From CAUZFZ01 sp963579025 (GTDB lineage Bacteria; Planctomycetota; Planctomycetia; Planctomycetales; Planctomycetaceae), in NCBI GenBank assembly GCA_963579025.1, contig CAUZFZ010000050.1, positions 1 through 56,951 of the forward strand: DNA of 56,951 bases. The letters run 5' to 3'. A program made the position numbers and the translations under genes. Numbering within the stretch: position 1 is the first letter of the stretch; every line of letters starts with the position of its first letter. Below are positions 52,343 to 56,951 of this stretch, one piece after another. Below the pieces are notes generated by a model, which saw only the letters and a list, made by a program, of their open reading frames with translations, did not search any database and was not told the origin of the DNA.

Positions 52343-53881
52343 ATGACAGGCGCAACGAACACTCCCATCATTCTGACGACGCTCAACGCGAGGTACTGGC
52401 ACAGCTCGTTCGGTCTGCGCTATCTGCTGGCGAACATGGGTCCGCTGCGTGATCGGACCTGCATGCTGGAGTTCGGCATCAACGACAACACCCTCGACGT
52501 GCTGTCAGCGATCCTCGATCACGACCCGCAAATTGTGGGGATCGGTGTTTACATCTGGAACGTCGATCCGGCGACGCGACTTGTCGCCGATCTGAAACGC
52601 GTGCGACCGGACATCACCATCGTCCTCGGTGGACCGGAGGTGAGTTACGAAACCGACGGTCAGGCAATTGTCGAACTCGCCGATCACGTCGTTACGGGAG
52701 AAGCCGACCTGGCATTCGCTGAACTGTGTGGACAGCTCTTGAACGGCTCGGCCGTCGCAGACCGGATCATTCCCGCGCCGCTGCCACAGTTCGACCAACT
52801 GGCGATGCCGTACGATCTTTACACCGACGAGGACATCGCCCATCGCGTCATCTACGTCGAGGCGTCACGGGGGTGTCCTTTCACCTGCGAGTTCTGCCTG
52901 TCGGCACTCGACATCCCGGTGAGGCAGGCGAATCTCGAAAGTTTCCTGGCGGCCATGCAGGGTCTGCTGGATCGAGGTGCCCGGCAGTTCAAGTTTGTCG
53001 ATCGCACATTCAATCTGAATCTACGTGTCGGGCGGGCCATCCTGGAGTTCTTCCTGGACCGCTACGAGCCCGGCCTGTTCCTGCACTTCGAGATGATCCC
53101 GGACCGATTGCCGGACCCTCTGCGTGAACTGATTGCTCGATTCCCCCCTGGTGCACTGCAGTTCGAGATCGGCGTGCAGACCTTCAATGAGGACGTCGGC
53201 GAGTTGATCAGCCGGAGACAGGACAACACACAGCTCGCCGCGAACTTTCGATTCCTGCGAGAACACACAGGGGTCCATATTCACGCTGACCTCATCGTCG
53301 GTCTGCCCGGCGAGTCGATCGAGAGTTTTGCCGTCGGTTTCGACCGACTTGTGTCGCTCGATCCGCAGGAGATTCAGATCGGCATCCTCAAGCGTCTGCG
53401 CGGCACTCCCATCATTCGCCATGACGCGGAATGGAGGATGACCTACAGCGACTCGCCGCCGTATGAGATTCTCAGCAACTCGCTGATCGATTTCCCGGCC
53501 ATGCAGCGTCTCAGGCGGTTCGCACGCTTCTGGGACCTGATCGGCAACAGCGGCAACTTCCTGGAATCGAGCCGGCTGATTCTGCACCACGGCCCGTCGG
53601 CGTTTGCCGAGTTTGCTTCTTTGTGCGACTGGCTGTTCGCTCGTGAACAGCGCGCTCACGGAATCTCGCTGGTGCGGCTCGCGGAGCATCTGTTTGAGTT
53701 CCTAGTCGCGGTCCAGGGTCTGGATGAAGACGACGCGGCAGCCGCGATCTGGCAGGACTACACGCGAACGGGTCGACACGACCGACCAGCGTTCCTGCGA
53801 CGCTTCGAACTGCCGCACCCAGCAAAGCGCGAGCGGCAACCAGAGCTGGCGCCGCGAAGACAGGCCCGACACGCACCGTAA
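52343..53881 (+). CDS. B12-binding radical SAM protein
   Basis: A 512-residue protein with an N-terminal cobalamin-binding-type domain (residues ~1-140; VGIGVYIWNVDPA, IVLGGPEVSY) and a radical SAM core with C178-x3-C182-x2-C185 in SRGCPFTCEFC. The C-terminal ~130 residues include a hydrophobic helical domain like DUF4080 and an Arg-rich tail. Such proteins catalyse difficult methylations or rearrangements; the substrate is unknown. No strong ribosome site was seen before the ATG; frames running upstream pass through the palindrome and are unlikely. Confidence 0.87.
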   Translation: MTGATNTPIILTTLNARYWHSSFGLRYLLANMGPLRDRTCMLEFGINDNTLDVLSAILDHDPQIVGIGVYIWNVDPATRLVADLKRVRPDITIVLGGPEVSYETDGQAIVELADHVVTGEADLAFAELCGQLLNGSAVADRIIPAPLPQFDQLAMPYDLYTDEDIAHRVIYVEASRGCPFTCEFCLSALDIPVRQANLESFLAAMQGLLDRGARQFKFVDRTFNLNLRVGRAILEFFLDRYEPGLFLHFEMIPDRLPDPLRELIARFPPGALQFEIGVQTFNEDVGELISRRQDNTQLAANFRFLREHTGVHIHADLIVGLPGESIESFAVGFDRLVSLDPQEIQIGILKRLRGTPIIRHDAEWRMTYSDSPPYEILSNSLIDFPAMQRLRRFARFWDLIGNSGNFLESSRLILHHGPSAFAEFASLCDWLFAREQRAHGISLVRLAEHLFEFLVAVQGLDEDDAAAAIWQDYTRTGRHDRPAFLRRFELPHPAKRERQPELAPRRQARHAP

Positions 53882-53893
53882 ACCGTGAGTGGA

Positions 53894-54121
53894 CTACCCG
53901 CCCAGGCGGCGGGTTGTGAACGGGCTGCGGCTGTCTGTGTCCGTCTGGTCGGTTGAGGTCGCTGACGGAGCTGGCGGCTGAATCACTTTCCGCGGCTGAG
54001 AACTGGTCGCGGACTCTTCGGCCGCCCGTTCCTCGGCACGCTTTTTCACTGTATCTGCCAGCTTTTTCTTCGCCACGCGGCGTTCCCGATCTTTCTTCTT
54101 CTGGTCTTTGTTCTTAGCCAC
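53894..54121 (-). CDS. Small basic hypothetical protein
   Basis: A 75-residue Lys/Arg-rich protein beginning with a GTG and AAGGA eight bases upstream: MAKNKDQKKKDRERRVAKKK, then a Ser/Thr/Pro-rich tail. Probably binds nucleic acid or ribosomes, but this is inferred from charge alone. Confidence 0.6.
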   Translation of the reverse strand: MAKNKDQKKKDRERRVAKKKLADTVKKRAEERAAEESATSSQPRKVIQPPAPSATSTDQTDTDSRSPFTTRRLGG

Positions 54122-54224
54122 CTGTCTGTTCCTTCCGTGGGTTGTACCCGGATTTCAAACTCGCGGGAGTTTACTCAGTTTCCCCACCGACGCGAAGTTG
54201 CCAGCGCAGTCGTTTTCCAGAGGC

Positions 54225-55799
54225 TTACCAGTTTGCGATCTGATAATCCTTGAGAAAATTGCCCCACTGGTGATCTCCGGTCAGGAAGCCGGAGAAGATG
54301 GGGTCGCAGATACGGGCGGCGGCATCGACCAGATCGAGCGGTGGATGGAAGCCCAGTTCCTCGGTCTTCCACTGGGCAATCTCAGTCGGGTCTTCGTCCG
54401 TGATCCAGCCGGTGTCGACGCTGTTCATGTGGATTCCATCGCGGGCATAGTCGCGGGCGGACGTTCGCGTGAGCATATTCAGAGACGCTTTGGCCATGTT
54501 CGTATGTGGATGTCGGTCGGTCTTGTAGGCTCGATAAAAGACGCCCTCCATCGCCGAGACATTGACGATGTGCTTGTCGCGAGTTGGCACTCGCAGCATT
54601 AGCGGCTTCAGTCTCGCGTCAAGAATGAACGGAGCGACCGCATTCACCAGGTGCACTTCCAGCAGTTCAACGGTGGGTACGTCGGCCAGTTTCAGCCGCC
54701 AACTGTTAACCGTTCGTAGATCAACCTGCTGAAGATCGCCGTCCAGTCGGCCGGTGGGAAACAGCTCCTCGCCCGTCTGTGTGTCTCCGGGAGCAAGCGG
54801 CAACTGCGAAAGCTCCGCGGCACGACGAATGCCAGCCAGGCTGCCATCGACCTGAGCCGGCAGGTTCGTTCCGGCACTCGTTTCGCAAACTCCCTTGCCG
54901 CGCAGCTCTTCATAGGATTGCAGCAGCGGCTGTGCTGATGCAGGCAAATTCCCGATCAGCTTGCGTTCGTCTTCCATCAGGTGAGCGTAGAAGCCCGGCG
55001 GACGCCGAACGGTCTGACAGGCGTTGTTAAGTATGAAGTCCAGTCGCGGCAGGGTTTCACACAGATGATCGGCGAAGGCCTCGACGCTGGGCGTGTGCCG
55101 CAGATCAAGGCCGTGCAGTTGGAGCCGGGTATGCCAGTCCGCGTGGTCCTCCTCTGCCAGAAACCGCTGTGCCGCATCGCGCGGAAACCGCGTTGTGACG
55201 ATCAGGTGTGCCCCGGCCCGCAGCAGTTTCAAGGCGGCCTGATAGCCGATCTTCACGCGTCCGCCGGTCAGCAGTGCGTATCGTCCCGACAGATCGAATG
55301 ACTGATTCCGTCGCTCCCAGTTGAGCGCCGCGCAGTCGGGACACAGGGCGTCGTAATGAAAGTGAACTCGATCGAAGTCACGCTTGCAGATGTAGCAACT
55401 CCTCGCGACCTGCAGCTTCGCACCGAGTTCATCACCGGCAGCATCGACAGGCGGAGGAAGCTCAACTTCGAACGGAGCCGGGGCGCAGGCTTTCTTCAAT
55501 TGACGGAGCCCGGTCCCGGCGCGGATGCCGGTGCGAGCCAACACGTGCTCGTCTTCGGCTTTCAGTTCGTCGATCTGCGCCTGGTCCTTACGGCGAAATG
55601 CGCGAAGCAGTTGCTTACGTGCTGTGCGGTTCGGGATTGCGATCTTTTCAATCGCGTGCAGCAGTCGCTGCCGGTCCGCCTGATCGAGTGCTGCCAGGTG
55701 GCCGCGGTCCTCGGCGATTCGCTCCAGCAGTTCCGTGACCGCCAGCAGACTTTCTGCTGTCAGTGCCTCGTATGACGCTGTTTCCGGTTCGTTGTCCAA
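54225..55799 (-). CDS. SDR-fold protein with N-terminal zinc finger domain
   Basis: A 524-residue protein. The first ~130 residues are helical and charged. A zinc-binding segment follows: CYIC (135-138), HFH and CPDC (153-156). The Rossmann SDR domain starts near LLTGGRVKIGYQAALKLL (176) and has NVSAMEG as the Ser motif; the usual Tyr-x3-Lys is replaced by a THxNMAK-type run (HTNMAK), so the Tyr is missing at its usual place. Reactions are unknown. It is preceded by a 224-base spacer and divergent from the lactonase gene. Confidence 0.78.
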   Translation of the reverse strand: MDNEPETASYEALTAESLLAVTELLERIAEDRGHLAALDQADRQRLLHAIEKIAIPNRTARKQLLRAFRRKDQAQIDELKAEDEHVLARTGIRAGTGLRQLKKACAPAPFEVELPPPVDAAGDELGAKLQVARSCYICKRDFDRVHFHYDALCPDCAALNWERRNQSFDLSGRYALLTGGRVKIGYQAALKLLRAGAHLIVTTRFPRDAAQRFLAEEDHADWHTRLQLHGLDLRHTPSVEAFADHLCETLPRLDFILNNACQTVRRPPGFYAHLMEDERKLIGNLPASAQPLLQSYEELRGKGVCETSAGTNLPAQVDGSLAGIRRAAELSQLPLAPGDTQTGEELFPTGRLDGDLQQVDLRTVNSWRLKLADVPTVELLEVHLVNAVAPFILDARLKPLMLRVPTRDKHIVNVSAMEGVFYRAYKTDRHPHTNMAKASLNMLTRTSARDYARDGIHMNSVDTGWITDEDPTEIAQWKTEELGFHPPLDLVDAAARICDPIFSGFLTGDHQWGNFLKDYQIANW

Positions 55800-56023
55800 C
55801 GGTTGTCCTCAAACTGCTATCGAAGAATCGTGTTCAGTGGCCTGGTCTCCCGCGAGTCGGCTCAGATGATCTCGACTCGCCGCCACGATGTCACGTGCGG
55901 TGGTGGTCGTGTCGGACTGATGACAGCGTCGACTGATGAGGCCTAATATGAGCTGAGATTCGGCGGAGTCGTTGACCGGCTTCGAACGCAACGTCAACAG
56001 TGCCAGCCTGGAGAACGACAGCA

Positions 56024-56920
56024 ATGACAATTCAAACAGCTCTTCGCGGCCTCATCGTCGGGATTACGGGATTAATTGCATGCGCCAGTGGATGGTCTCA
56101 GGACGCAGACGGGCTGGTTGCCGCGGGAGCTGATGTGACGAAGCTGGCCGGCGGCTTCAAGTTCACGGAGGGCCCGGCCTGTGATGCCGACGGCAATGTC
56201 TATTTCTCGGACATTCCGAACGAACGCATCCACAAGTGGTCGACGGACGGCAAGCTGTCGACGTTCCGAGAGGACACCGGTCGAGCGAATGGGCTGTACT
56301 TCGATCGTGATGGCAACCTGCTGGCGTGCGAGGGAGGTAACCGCCGGCTGACGCTGATCTCACCGAAGAATAAGGTGACCGTGCTGGCAGACAGCTACGA
56401 CGGCAAGAAGTTCAACAGCCCGAACGACCTGTGGATTGATCCGCATGGCGGCGTCTACTTCACCGATCCGCGCTACGGCAGTCAGGATGGACTCGAGCAG
56501 GGCGGCTTTCACGTTTACTACCGCACACCCGACGGAAAGCTGACGCGCGCTATCGACGATCTGGCCAAACCGAACGGCATCATCGGCACGGTCGACGGCA
56601 AGTGGTTGTACGTTGCTGATCCCGGTGCCGGAAAGACGTTCCGTTACTCCATTGATTCAGGTGGGAAGCTTTCAGGCCGCACGCTGCACGCCGAGTCCGG
56701 CTCGGACGGCATGACGCTCGACGAGCATGACAACCTGTATCTGACTGCCGGTGCCGTGCGGGTCTACAGCTCAAAGGGAAAGCACGTCGCCGACATCGAG
56801 ACACCAGAACGGCCGGCCAACGTCTGCTTCGGCGGCGAGGACCGCAAGACGCTGTTCATTACCGCGCGCACTGGGTTCTACTCACTGAAGATGTCTGTGA
56901 GTGGCCAGCGGGCCAAGTGA
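56024..56920 (+). CDS. Secreted SMP-30/gluconolactonase-family protein
   Basis: A 298-residue six-bladed beta-propeller protein with a signal peptide (ALRGLIVGITGLIACASGWS). TEGPACDADGNVYFSD is the first-blade metal-binding start, and FNSPNDLWIDPHGGVYFTDP and KPNGIIGTVDGKWLYVAD are the family's Asn/Asp metal sites. It likely hydrolyses sugar lactones in the periplasm. GGAG lies ten bases upstream of the ATG. The gene is complete and ends 31 bases before the window edge. Confidence 0.9.
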   Translation: MTIQTALRGLIVGITGLIACASGWSQDADGLVAAGADVTKLAGGFKFTEGPACDADGNVYFSDIPNERIHKWSTDGKLSTFREDTGRANGLYFDRDGNLLACEGGNRRLTLISPKNKVTVLADSYDGKKFNSPNDLWIDPHGGVYFTDPRYGSQDGLEQGGFHVYYRTPDGKLTRAIDDLAKPNGIIGTVDGKWLYVADPGAGKTFRYSIDSGGKLSGRTLHAESGSDGMTLDEHDNLYLTAGAVRVYSSKGKHVADIETPERPANVCFGGEDRKTLFITARTGFYSLKMSVSGQRAK

Positions 56921-56951
56921 GATGCGATGGCGTTGCACTGCCACCGTCATG

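Noticed and set aside
55809..56030. Leftward 73-residue frame before the lactonase gene
   Set aside because: It overlaps the start of the secreted lactonase gene, has no family resemblance and no ribosome site.

Overview
The window reads as a chromosomal segment of a planctomycete (phylum Planctomycetota). The evidence is a 1273-residue secreted protein with planctomycete-type cytochrome (PSCyt1), DUF1549 and DUF1553 domains, a Tat-exported DUF1501 protein, two oversized zinc-ribbon signal peptidases I side by side, and GC-rich, mostly small operons separated by many palindromic repeats. Genes for peptidoglycan precursors (murE, murF, mraY with a diaminopimelate-type MurE motif), LptB and a heptosyltransferase show a Gram-negative type envelope. 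MqnD indicates menaquinone synthesis by the futalosine route. No rRNA, tRNA, CRISPR array or intact mobile element was seen.

Layout. 1-3.4 kb: a leftward Kai-like operon (response regulator, two KaiB-like proteins, double-domain KaiC); the KaiC reading frame carries an in-frame TAA just after its best start. 3.4-4.1 kb is non-coding with two related segments. 4.1-8.1 kb: small membrane protein, lipoprotein-type metalloprotease, heptosyltransferase and an SGNH-fold protein that seems to have lost its catalytic residues. 8.3-12.4 kb: a transposase remnant and the giant PSCyt/DUF1549/DUF1553 protein. 12.6-18.8 kb: mqnD, a compound inverted repeat, an SDR oxidoreductase, and leftward murE-murF-mraY. 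19-25 kb: two signal peptidases I, a YcxB-like membrane protein, lptB, and convergent nadA. 25.4-31.4 kb: glgX, an ECF sigma factor with its putative zinc anti-sigma factor, and a secreted protein of unknown function.

31.4-33.1 kb is an AT-richer island with a small membrane protein and a truncated flotillin-like (SPFH) fragment. 33.2-38.2 kb: MoxR ATPase, SDR, RluA-type pseudouridine synthase, ComEA-like protein, a small unknown, and DUF1501. 38.4-46.8 kb: a rightward glycan group (polysaccharide deacetylase, formyltransferase, asparagine-synthase-like amidotransferase, GT4 glycosyltransferase), then mnmG and a leftward glucuronokinase-like GHMP kinase. 47-56.9 kb: zinc-ribbon membrane protein, a two-subunit glutaconate-type CoA-transferase, creatininase-family hydrolase, HpcH/HpaI aldolase, B12-binding radical SAM protein, small basic protein, zinc-finger SDR, and a secreted SMP-30/gluconolactonase.

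Spacers hold several families of short palindromic repeats. The most striking is a set with a common TAG(TA)-CC head followed by hairpins whose stems differ in sequence but stay paired, found at five loci. Strongest leads: the interrupted kaiC, the paired signal peptidases with inserted domains, the possible N-formyl/amide glycan modification group, and the covarying repeat family.
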